Part shown: positions 9,010 through 15,339 of the stretch, in pieces
Layout of the letters: the number at the start of each line of letters is the position of its first letter
Numbering within the stretch: the stretch's first letter is position 1
NCBI GenBank assembly: GCA_030592625.1
Contig: JAUVIY010000018.1
Location: forward strand, 1 to 18,009
Direction: 5' to 3'
Length of the DNA: 18,009 bases
From: Spirochaeta sp.
GTDB taxonomy: Bacteria > Spirochaetota > Spirochaetia > DSM-2461
The notes under the pieces: generated by a model
Databases searched by the model: none
The model's input: the letters and a program-made list of their open reading frames with translations, nothing else
Told to the model about the DNA's origin: nothing
Position numbers and translations under genes: made by a program

Positions 9010-9450
9010 TCAGTAAACAGTAACCCTTATTATAGGCCCCGACAGTGTTTCATCCGTTCCATCTGATGTCCTAATCCTGAAGATGATTTGATGCTGGGTT
9101 CCGTCGTAATCATCGTGCCAAACCATGGAGAACACACCATTCTCAGCCGTAGCTTCAGGCGTGAAACCGGGATCCGGGACAATGCTTACAGGTATCACCT
9201 CGAACGTAACGGTATCACCGTCGGGATCGAATGGTCCGGGCGAGACATACACGTTCGGTGGATCACTTAAATCGGAAACCTCAAGTGGGAACGTATCATC
9301 TTCCTCCACCCATTGCCGGGCGATGGGTCCCGTGACTTCCCACGGTGGATTATTTTCGGTGAAAGTGCTATTCACCGGCGACGGACATCCAGATATCAAG
9401 AGGGCCATGATAGCCAGAGAGACGATTGTAATATCGGACCAACGTTTCAT
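9010..9450 (-). CDS. Small lipoprotein with Ig/cadherin-like domain
   Basis: The 146-residue product is a lipoprotein: a hydrophobic stretch ends in the lipobox LLISGC, with the acylated Cys at residue 22. The mature part is a single beta-rich domain (PFDPDGDTVTFEV ... GVFSMVWHDDYDGTQHQI ... IIRVTVY) resembling bacterial Ig-like or cadherin-like folds. The ATG at 9450 is chosen because it has a strong ggaggt ribosome binding site (9456-9461 on the plus strand). It also aligns with the start of the 428-residue paralogue next door. The open frame extends upstream to 9603, but that part belongs to a giant-gene remnant. The protein is essentially the larger paralogue with about 285 middle residues missing. 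Function unknown; probably envelope-associated. Confidence 0.85.
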   Translation of the reverse strand: MKRWSDITIVSLAIMALLISGCPSPVNSTFTENNPPWEVTGPIARQWVEEDDTFPLEVSDLSDPPNVYVSPGPFDPDGDTVTFEVIPVSIVPDPGFTPEATAENGVFSMVWHDDYDGTQHQIIFRIRTSDGTDETLSGPIIRVTVY

Positions 9451-9487
9451 AACAGACCTCCGATGACGGATACTCCCCCCTAATAAT

Positions 9488-9496
9488 AATATAGCA
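9488..9496 (-). promoter_or_regulatory. Extended -10 promoter of small lipoprotein gene
   Basis: The minus strand reads agtgcTATATT, an extended -10 (TG-N-TATATT), 37 bases upstream of the ATG. The same 11 bases occur at the same place upstream of the larger paralogue (11061-11069), inside otherwise diverged sequence. No clear -35 is visible. Confidence 0.5.
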
Positions 9497-9565
9497 CTCA
9501 TTATTGGATAAAAAAATATACATTCACGATAAGGAGTCCAAGACGAATCATCCTTCTTCTCAGGC

Positions 9566-9603
9566 AGGAGAATCAGTATTGATAAAGTGAAAAATGATCT
9601 CAA
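9566..9603 (-). pseudogene. Remnant of a second giant-gene copy (signal-peptide codons only)
   Basis: The minus strand encodes RSFFTLSILILL, matching the giant protein's leader RSFFFSALSILILLL. A 19-base identical block at 9566-9584 matches 8834-8852. Upstream of it the giant-gene TATAAT block (9636-9641) and terminator are also preserved. After the leader codons the similarity stops and the frame runs into unrelated sequence ahead of the small lipoprotein promoter. The giant gene's GTG start is TTG here and no ribosome binding site is seen. It is best read as the 5' stump of a deleted paralogue. Confidence 0.75.
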
Positions 9604-9670
9604 CGACGGCTTTTGATATATTGAATTCAGAGATTATTATATCCCAACTTCGATCAAAACATTAAAAACC

Positions 9671-9693
9671 GACCGCTCATGGGTTGAGCGGTC
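9671..9693 (-). terminator. Rho-independent terminator of the 428-residue lipoprotein gene
   Basis: This is the same 9-bp stem as at 8946-8968 (gaccgctca / tgagcggtc, loop tgggt). On the minus strand it is followed by ggtttttaatgtttt, a better T tract than in the first copy. Confidence 0.78.
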
Positions 9694-9734
9694 AGTCAAA
9701 ATTCATCGATTTTCTGTAGTGGAACAAGTCACAA

Positions 9735-11021
9735 TCAGTAGACAGTAACCCTTATTATAGGATCCGACAGTGTTTCATCCGTTCCATCTGATGTCTTAAC
9801 CATGAAAGTGATCTGGTGCTGGGTTCCGTCATATACAGGATGCCAAACCATGGAGAACACACCATTCTCAGCCGTAGCTTCAGGTGTGAAGCCGGGTATC
9901 TCCGGATGATCCGGGACAATGCTTACAGGTATTACTTCGAACGAAACAGTATCACCGTCGGGATCGAATGGTCCGGGCGAGACATACACGTTCGGTGGAT
10001 CACTTAAATCGGAAACCTCAAGCAGGAACGTAACACCTTGCTCCACCCATTGCCGGGCGATGGGTCCCGTGACTTCCCATGGTGGATTATTTACCGATGG
10101 ATCATCCGGTGCATCAACGATATTCTCCACGCTCTTCCTGGTAATCCAGGCCCAGGCGTCAACACCATGTTTATCGGGTCCGGCAATAACATAATAACCG
10201 TCCGGGATTCCGCCTTCGACATCGTCATATTCAACAAATTCAGTTACGTCGGCAAGGTAGTTCCAGGCCTGATCAAGGAAGTAGGCTTGAATCCATTCAA
10301 TGAGTCTTTCGAGCCATTCCCGATACCGTTGACGATATGAGCAGCGGGTATCGGAAGTATCCTGAATCGGTTCATTCATCAAAAGAATGGGACGCGCCCG
10401 GGATATCACCAGCTTGTTATCTATATAATGGAGGGACCACCACACTCCGATTGAAGGCTCCGGAACATCCCCCGTCAGGTATTCCCATCCATCCGGGCGA
10501 CTGAGTTGACCGATGATGATGAGACCGTCTTCACTGATGGCTTTGGCGTCGTAGACCCAATCGTCTCCGAGCCAGGGAGAACCATTCACTTCCACCAGTT
10601 CCATCAGGGCCGAATCCTCGATACCGTCCTCGTTGGGAACGACAATGACGCCGTATCTACGATAAATCACCCAGATGCCGCTTTTACCATCACTTCGGCG
10701 ACCGATAACAACACAGCGAATCAATTTTTCGGTAGAAGAGCTTCTGCCGGTGCCGGGACTGTCATCAAGAACGGTATAGTCAATCAGTTCGACAGGACCG
10801 TCGGGAACACCGTTTACAATGGCGGATACTGGTGTTTCCGTTCCATCTTCTTCAACAAAAACCAATCCACCGGCGGGATCTACTATAACTCTGGCTGTTG
10901 TTTCATATGGCTGAGAACCATCACTTCCCGTGAATATACCATTCACAGGTGATGGGCATCCGGAAATCAACAGGGCCATAACTGCCAGGGACGATAATGC
11001 GATAATAGACCAACGTTTCAT
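9735..11021 (-). CDS. Lipoprotein with unique N-terminal region and C-terminal Ig/cadherin-like domain
   Basis: The 428-residue product has an MKRW-type leader and the lipobox LLISGC, with Cys22 predicted to be acylated. Residues about 40-312 form a region I do not recognise. It is rich in Trp/Tyr/Asp and acidic overall, with motifs such as GRRSDGKSGIWVIYRRYGV and a helical stretch near 240-260 (YREWLERLIEWIQAYF). The last ~115 residues are the same beta-rich domain as in the adjacent 146-residue lipoprotein, differing by scattered substitutions and a four-residue insert (HPEI). Upstream are a ggag ribosome binding site at about 11030-11033 and an extended -10 box. It is monocistronic, with its own terminator. 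Function unknown; envelope-located. The pairing with a giant secreted-protein gene in each duplicated unit suggests a shared process. Confidence 0.85.
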   Translation of the reverse strand: MKRWSIIALSSLAVMALLISGCPSPVNGIFTGSDGSQPYETTARVIVDPAGGLVFVEEDGTETPVSAIVNGVPDGPVELIDYTVLDDSPGTGRSSSTEKLIRCVVIGRRSDGKSGIWVIYRRYGVIVVPNEDGIEDSALMELVEVNGSPWLGDDWVYDAKAISEDGLIIIGQLSRPDGWEYLTGDVPEPSIGVWWSLHYIDNKLVISRARPILLMNEPIQDTSDTRCSYRQRYREWLERLIEWIQAYFLDQAWNYLADVTEFVEYDDVEGGIPDGYYVIAGPDKHGVDAWAWITRKSVENIVDAPDDPSVNNPPWEVTGPIARQWVEQGVTFLLEVSDLSDPPNVYVSPGPFDPDGDTVSFEVIPVSIVPDHPEIPGFTPEATAENGVFSMVWHPVYDGTQHQITFMVKTSDGTDETLSDPIIRVTVY

Positions 11022-11060
11022 AGTGGATACTCCGACAACGGAAAAACTCCGCCATATAAC

Positions 11061-11069
11061 AATATAGCA
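11061..11069 (-). promoter_or_regulatory. Extended -10 promoter of 428-residue lipoprotein gene
   Basis: The minus strand reads agtgcTATATT, identical to the element at 9488-9496, 40 bases upstream of the ATG. Its conservation between duplicated units supports function. Confidence 0.5.
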
Positions 11070-11170
11070 CTATTTATTTGAAAAAAAACATCTAATAAGG
11101 TCTTTCAGTTCATTTTCTGATGGAGATAAGCAGTAATCCTTCCAATAATGTCATATATTGGTTACTATAG

Positions 11171-11821
11171 ATGAAGCGTATACGGATCAGTTTTATTCTT
11201 ATCACTTTTCTTTTGGCTATCGTCGGTATTATTTCATGCAAACAGGCCGCGGTTGTACCGGGATCGCCGATAAGAATTTCCGTCTACGGAAATTCAACGA
11301 ATCCAGTCGATATCGATTGGACAATCCATGGATATTCGGGATTAGTAGGATCATACGTTCTCAACAATGACAATGCGAATCCCCTGGTTATAGAACGATC
11401 GGTAAGTGCGACAGACTTCAGTCAGGTTGAAGTGACGATCACCGATAGCGGGCCTACGGGCAATGTCGTTGTATTCACCGGTAATACCATCGGTTCAATT
11501 GGATTCGCTGAGAAAATCATCACCCTTGACGCCACTATCGAAACTTCTCCCGGTTCCGGAGTATTCATCGTCGGTGAAGGGGATTTCCTTGAGGATGCCA
11601 ACGGAAAACTTCTGTACATCCTCGAAAATCCGACAATCGATCCTCAGGTCCGTGTTTCCGATGCAAACAATGTCTTCCAGATCGGCGGGTGTCGGCTATT
11701 TTCTTCCAATCGAAGCGACATCGTCGTGGAATTCACACGGGATGGACGTTCTTTAGCTACTGTCTCGACGGCGACGACAAACGAACCGGTCAACCTGGCC
11801 TACGGCAGTAACGCCTGGTAG
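11171..11821 (+). CDS. Lipoprotein of unknown function
   Basis: The 216-residue product begins MKRIRISFILITFLLAIVGIIS followed by Cys23, a lipoprotein signal peptide. The mature protein is beta-rich, with alternating hydrophobic residues and many Asn/Thr/Gly. Phrases such as VVVFTGNTIGSIGF and SQVEVTITDSGPTG suggest a single beta-sandwich domain. Residues near 180 contain a Cys in IGGCRLF. I recognise no family. It is transcribed divergently from the 428-residue lipoprotein across 149 bases, and is followed 39 bases later by aroA. No clear Shine-Dalgarno sequence precedes the ATG. It may be an envelope protein related in role to the neighbouring lipoproteins, but there is no direct evidence. 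Confidence 0.8.
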   Translation: MKRIRISFILITFLLAIVGIISCKQAAVVPGSPIRISVYGNSTNPVDIDWTIHGYSGLVGSYVLNNDNANPLVIERSVSATDFSQVEVTITDSGPTGNVVVFTGNTIGSIGFAEKIITLDATIETSPGSGVFIVGEGDFLEDANGKLLYILENPTIDPQVRVSDANNVFQIGGCRLFSSNRSDIVVEFTRDGRSLATVSTATTNEPVNLAYGSNAW

Positions 11822-11860
11822 TCCCTTGACCCCTTCAACTCCCCCTCCTAACCTACAAAG

Positions 11861-13431
11861 ATGATCCGCAACGTTACCGGCCGGCTCCCCGGCAAAGAGC
11901 CGCCGAAAGTGAGCGGGAGAATCCCCATCCCCGCATCCAAATCCCACACCATCAGGGCTCTCCTTATCGCCGCTTTCGCGGAAGGGGAAAGCCGTCTGCG
12001 CCGTCCTCTGGTGAGTCGCGACTCATTAAGCTGTCGCAAGGCGATAGAATTCCTCGGCGCCGAGGTTCGGGATGACGGCTCCGACTGGGTGGTGCAAGGC
12101 TTCGGTTCCCGGCCGAAGTCGACTGCAGGAACCATCGATGTGGACAACTCGGGCACTACCCTTTACCTGGCCGCGGCCCTGGCGGCCTTATCCGAAACTC
12201 CTGTCCGTTTCGACGGGGACGAACAGATCCGCCGCCGATCCGCCGCGCCCCTGCTCGAAGCACTCAAAGCCTTGGGCGCCGAAGTTGAGTCCGCCGACGG
12301 CGGATGCGCACCCTTTTCGGTGAGAGGTCCCCTGAAGGCCGGTCCTGTAATGGTGGATTGCCCGATAAGCCAATACCTCTCGGCCCTGCTTCTGGCGGCG
12401 CCGCTGATACCGGCCGTGGGGGGCGCCTCAAACGCCAAGGGCGCCCCAGCCAGGGAAGGCGCATCAAACGCGGAGAGTGCCCTTTCGTCAGAGGGCGCCC
12501 CGGCCGAGGTAGCGGCCTCAAACCTCGAGAGCGCCGCCTCCGCCCGGGGGGGCGCCTCAACCGATGAAAACGCCCTGGCCCGGGGGGCGCCTCAACCGAT
12601 AAGGGCGCCCTCCCCGCCCAAGGCTCCAAAACCGGCCTCCAACCAAACAACAAAAAGCAATCCCCCGACAACCCGCCAGAGATCATTTCAGAGCTCACAC
12701 AAACAACAATCAAGGTAAAAACCCTCAACGAAGCCCCCTATGTCGGCATCACCCTGGACTGGCTCGACCGGCAGAGTATCCGCTATGAGCGGGACGGGTG
12801 GGAGGAGTTCCACATACCCGCGGGCCAGGCTTATAAACCCTTTGACAGGGTGGTTCCGGCAGACTGGTCGTCGGCTACCTTCTTTCTGGTGGCGGCGGCA
12901 ATCACCGGCGGCTCCCTCACCCTGGAAGGTCTGGATAAAAAGGACTCCCAGGGGGACAAGGCTGTGGTAGGTATGCTGGAGGAGATGGGATGTACCGCTG
13001 AGGTTGTCCCGGGGGGGCTCCGAATCGAGGGCCGGCCGATGCACGGCGCTGTACTGGACCTGAATGCCACTCCAGATGCGCTGCCGGCAATAGCGGTGGC
13101 GGCCTGTTTTGCCGAAGGTGAAACCCGGCTGGTGAATGTGCCTCAGGCCCGGATGAAGGAGACCGATCGCATTACGGTGATGACCTCGGAACTCCTGAAG
13201 CTGGGGGTGGATGTGGAAGAGCTGCCTGACGGTATGATTATCAGAGGCCGGCGGCCGGGGTCGTTCAAGGGGGCCATGGTGGATGGTCATGACGATCATC
13301 GTGTGGTGATGGCCCTGGCCGTGGCGGCACTGGGATGCTGCGGTGAGCTCAGTATCAAGGGTGCCGAGGCGGCAGATGTGACTTTTCCGGGTTTTTTTGA
13401 CCTTCTGGATAGAGCCCTGGGGCGGAAATGA
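11861..13431 (+). CDS. aroA: EPSP synthase (3-phosphoshikimate 1-carboxyvinyltransferase), repeat-expanded and frameshifted
   Basis: AroA joins phosphoenolpyruvate to shikimate-3-phosphate, the sixth step of the shikimate pathway, in the cytoplasm. The first half (frame starting 11861) has the substrate-binding block IPIPASKSHTIRALLI, DNSGTTLYLAAALAAL (the family's GNAGT region), DEQIRRRSAAPLLEAL, and SQYLSALLLAAPL. The second half (frame through 12691-13431) has PYVGITLDWL, VPADWSSATFFLVAAA, RMKETDRI and DGHDDHRVVMALAVAAL. Between SALLLAAPL and EIISEL is an extra ~90-residue Ala/Gly/Ser-rich repeat. The halves are one base out of frame: the first frame ends at TAA 12716-12718, and the second has a stop at 12565-12567. 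Adding one G to the run at 12582-12587 gives a single 523-residue frame against a usual ~430. It is a sequencing error, a true mutation or slippage. The start lacks a clear ribosome binding site. Confidence 0.85.
12422..12627 (+). repeat. Degenerate 36-bp (12-residue) tandem repeat inserted in aroA
   Basis: Units begin ggcgcctca or close variants. 12422-12457 encodes GASNAKGAPARE. 12458-12493 encodes GASNAESALSSE. 12494-12511 is a half unit. 12512-12547 encodes AASNLESAASAR. 12551 onward encodes GASTDENALARG. From about 12587, in the shifted frame, GASTDKGALPAQGS follows. The consensus is roughly GAS(N/T)-x-(E/K)-x-A-(L/P)-A-x-x. Units are diverged but clearly related in both DNA and protein. 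The run lies exactly where other EPSP synthases have a short loop. Confidence 0.85.
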
Positions 13432-13474
13432 GCCAGCTCACTGCTCGAAATTCTGCATTACGGAGACACAGATC

Positions 13475-14288
13475 TTACCTGATAATAGCCTCTACCAGTG
13501 TTTCAATTCGGTGACGAACATCTTTCCAGACCCACCCATTCAGAATAAACGGGTCCGGTTCCGACTCAGCATCCTCAAACCATGCCAAGCTGCGGACAGC
13601 AAGAAAACGACCGGCATTACCATATTTATCAGAGAAAAAATCAAGGGCTTTTACAAGAGGAATCCCATTTCCATGCAGGAGAAGAAGGTCAATAAAATCT
13701 TTCTTGGACCCTCTGTTGATTCCCAAACGTATGCCGGGATCGTTCCTCGCTGCGCTGCGGTACGACCCTAAATGCGAGAGAAATACCCTCGGGTATTTCC
13801 GAGCGAGTGCCGGGAAAGAATGGTTTCCGTAGTACTGCGGCTTGCCGCGGAAGGGAGTTGCCAGCGGCGACTCCGGGTCCAGGGCTTGCCCTGGGGTATG
13901 ATACCATTCATTACAGCATTAATCTTCATCGCCGCCAGATCTGGAATTGATAAGAAATGAAGGCCTTCATAAACTACCGGTTCGCTCAATAGAGGGTAAT
14001 TATGGTGAAGAATATCAAGCTTACATTTATTTATCACCGCACAAATACTGCCTACCGTCCGATTTACAACTTCAAAATCGGTAAACAGATGATGCAGAAG
14101 ATTTTCAATCTGCTGTAAATTAAAGGGGTAAACAGAGAAAAAATCCAGATCAATTGACCTCCGATGCCCGAAGCGCAGGGCCAGTGAAGTACCCCCCCCA
14201 GTAAGAAGTCACCAAATTCAGATTCAAGCATAAGGGATTTAAATATTTTCAGAAGCTCCGGAGAGACAGTCTCAGGATAAAACATCAT
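13475..14288 (-). pseudogene. Broken AbiEii/AbiGii-family nucleotidyltransferase
   Basis: Read on the minus strand, the pieces line up with the AbiEii/AbiGii toxin family. They are LMLESEFGDFLLGG, then TSLALRFGHRRSIDLDFFS (the nucleotidyltransferase motif with its Asp pair), KLDILHHNYPLL, LSIPDLAAMKINAVMN, NRGSKKDFIDLLLL, and a C-terminal DFFSDKYGNAGRFLAVRSL...FEDAE block. Family members are cytoplasmic nucleotidyltransferases acting in toxin-antitoxin and phage abortive-infection systems. Two lesions are visible. The G8 run at 14192-14199 shifts the frame just before the active site. About 180-190 bases of dispersed repeat are inserted near 13718-13908, between AVMN and RGSKK. The ATG at 14288 overlaps the stop of the upstream DUF6922-like gene (ATGA), as in coupled operons. 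It is not expected to yield active protein. Confidence 0.82.
13718..13908 (-). mobile_element. Dispersed hairpin-rich repeat, copy 2, inserted in the AbiEii-like gene
   Basis: This is a non-coding insert of about 180-190 bases with three inverted repeats. They are aaataccc/gggtattt at 13781-13798, ctgcggc/gccgcgg at about 13835-13850, and ccagggc/gccctgg at 13879-13894. The core (13733-13850) matches bases 1-98 on the other strand. Exact ends are uncertain. A three-base duplication gat (13718-13720 and 13900-13902) would leave AVMNGINRGSKK; a slightly longer insert would leave AVMNRGSKK, closer to the family. It has no transposase, so it would need help in trans. Confidence 0.72.
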
Positions 14289-14521
14289 AAGCGGCAGTAC
14301 AAATTGAGAAAATTTAAAGCTTTGGGATCCAGTCGTAAATGAGGTGATAAGCTCCGAATCCTGACTTTATCGTAATGTTCACGAATCAGAAGCCAATCCT
14401 CCCACCGGCCGCGCAACAATACCCTTTCAATCAGCCATCATTCATGCCGTTTCGGATCAATTTTTTCCTGCGGAACATCCCAAAACAGCTCGGAGGAAAG
14501 ATGACTCACCCAAGATTCCAT
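14285..14521 (-). pseudogene. DUF6922-like partner gene with internal stop
   Basis: The minus-strand frame reads MESWVSHLSSELFWDVPQEK, IDPKRHE, a TGA stop at 14438-14440, then WLIERVLLRGRWEDWLLIRE and LRLDPKALNFLNLYCRL. The pattern LFWD...D..KH...IIERVL..G..ED....R.YY...I......L....LNF is what I know of the small DUF6922-type proteins encoded just upstream of AbiEii-like nucleotidyltransferases, where they are presumed antitoxins. The total is 78 codons and the frame ends in ATGA overlap with the next gene. Codon 28 is TGA; CGA-to-TGA (Arg) or TGG-to-TGA (Trp) would explain it. An in-frame TAG just upstream supports the ATG at 14521. The assignment rests on memory of the family pattern. Confidence 0.65.
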
Positions 14522-14770
14522 AAAGATATAGTACTACGTTTTGAAGCATATAATCGAGGTTCTTTAATAATCGACATCTTGATTGGAACATCTATATGGA
14601 GACCTCTCGGCCTGGGACACGTCCAGTGTTACGACTATGTCTGTTATGTTTTCTTTAGCCGCTTCGTTTAACCAGGACTTATCAACCTGGGATATCTCCG
14701 GTGTGAATTAATTGCACAGTATGTTCTATGTTGTCGAACTCTCCACCTCCAACTATGACGCTATCCTCCT
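14522..14770. other. Non-coding stretch upstream of the dead operon
   Basis: These 249 bases hold no gene that I can support. They contain a palindromic aattaatt core in tgtgaattaattgcaca (about 14703-14719) and a short ccagg/cctgg inverted repeat at about 14673-14691. They should include the minus-strand promoter of the DUF6922/AbiEii pair, but no convincing -35/-10 pair is visible. The sequence changes abruptly into aroA homology at about 14771. Confidence 0.4.
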
Positions 14771-14908
14771 CGGCTGGTGATGGCTCTGGCGGTGGCCGCT
14801 CTCGGCGCTTGCGGTCAGGTGAGTATCAAGGGGGCAGAAGCGGTCACTGTCACATTTCCGGGATTCTTCGATCTATTGAATAAGACTTTGGGCCGGGGAC
14901 AAGAATAA
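14771..14908 (+). pseudogene. aroA: Orphan 3' end of a second aroA
   Basis: From about 14771 the plus strand encodes RLVMALAVAALGACGQVSIK, then GAEAVTVTFPGFFDLLNKTL, then GRGQE and TAA. This aligns with the end of the upstream aroA (RVVMALAVAALGCCGELSIK ...), with 32 of 41 positions identical by my count and many synonymous codon differences. The residues before it do not match EPSP synthase, so only the last ~45 codons survive. It is too diverged to be a recent copy of the neighbouring aroA. It is either an old duplicate or the 3' end of a foreign aroA. Confidence 0.85.
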
Positions 14909-14970
14909 TCCGAGTCGCGCGAGGATCAGATCGCTGGACATTTTAACGTCTCCGTGCCGATACTGTTGAT

Positions 14971-15339
14971 ATGAAGGAGACCGTCAATCCGCTCATCAAA
15001 GGTATTATCAATGCGGAAAAAAAACGTCAAATTGAATATCAAAAACTCCTGAATATTCGCGTCTCCAAAGCTAAGAAAGAAGTCCGGAGTCTGACAAAAA
15101 GATTCCGGAAAATCGACCCTCAGCTTAAAAAGGTGTTTCTCTTCGGCTCTTTGGCGGAAAATACAGTGACGTCGGAAAACTTTGATATCGATCTCGCCGT
15201 GGAATCCGAGAATTATCTTCAAATAGTGTCAATCGCATTGGATTCCGAGTTCAAGGTTGATGTTGTTGAGATTGGAACTCTACCGGAACCTTTTCGACGG
15301 CGGGTTCTGGATAAGGGACTAGTACTTTATGAAACATAA
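14971..15339 (+). CDS. MNT-type nucleotidyltransferase (putative antitoxin)
   Basis: The 122-residue protein has the minimal nucleotidyltransferase signature. Gly59-Ser60 in VFLFGSLAE is followed by Asp72 and Asp74 in FDIDLAVES, and a third likely metal-binding Asp97 is in FKVDVVEIG. The N-terminal ~50 residues form a charged helix. Proteins of this type (MntA) pair with HEPN toxins and in known cases neutralise them by adding AMP to the toxin. The spacing GS-x11-DxD fits an active enzyme. Its stop overlaps the start of the next gene by 11 bases, indicating translational coupling. No clear ribosome binding site precedes the ATG at 14971; tggaca at about 14935 could be a -35 but the -10 is weak. 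Confidence 0.82.
   Translation: MKETVNPLIKGIINAEKKRQIEYQKLLNIRVSKAKKEVRSLTKRFRKIDPQLKKVFLFGSLAENTVTSENFDIDLAVESENYLQIVSIALDSEFKVDVVEIGTLPEPFRRRVLDKGLVLYET

Larger units (their letters stand above)
8834..9534 (-). repeat. Tandem segmental duplication, unit 1
   Basis: This unit contains, in minus-strand order, the small lipoprotein promoter and gene, its terminator, the giant-gene promoter, and the first codons of the giant gene. It aligns with unit 2 (9566-11100) from the shared 19-mer aggagaatcagtattgata at the left to the shared ataagg at the right. The terminator, the promoter blocks and the last ~110 lipoprotein codons are strongly conserved. Unit 2 has an extra ~0.83 kb in the middle of its lipoprotein gene. 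Confidence 0.85.
9566..11100 (-). repeat. Tandem segmental duplication, unit 2
   Basis: This unit comprises the promoter and gene of the 428-residue lipoprotein, its terminator, a giant-type promoter, and the stump of a second giant gene. It is colinear with unit 1 (8834-9534). Bases 9535-9565 between the units match neither side. Confidence 0.85.

Noticed and set aside
9451..9603. N-terminal extension of the small lipoprotein up to 9603
   Set aside because: The extension has no ribosome binding site, crosses the promoter and encodes a giant-gene leader remnant. The ATG at 9450 has a strong ggaggt and gives a proper lipoprotein signal.
12422..12627. CRISPR-like array
   Set aside because: Units are contiguous, lack unique spacers of fixed length, and keep a protein reading frame.
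12264..12728. Minus-strand frame of 154 codons opposite the aroA repeat
   Set aside because: It is Arg/Pro/Gly-rich and arises from the complement of the GC-rich 36-bp repeats.
14438..14440. TGA in the DUF6922-like gene read as selenocysteine
   Set aside because: The family has no selenocysteine at this place, no suitable downstream stem-loop stands out, and the partner gene is also broken, so a nonsense mutation is simpler.
14375..14671. Plus-strand frame of 98 codons
   Set aside because: It lies antisense to the DUF6922-like gene and its upstream region, has no recognisable features and no start signal.
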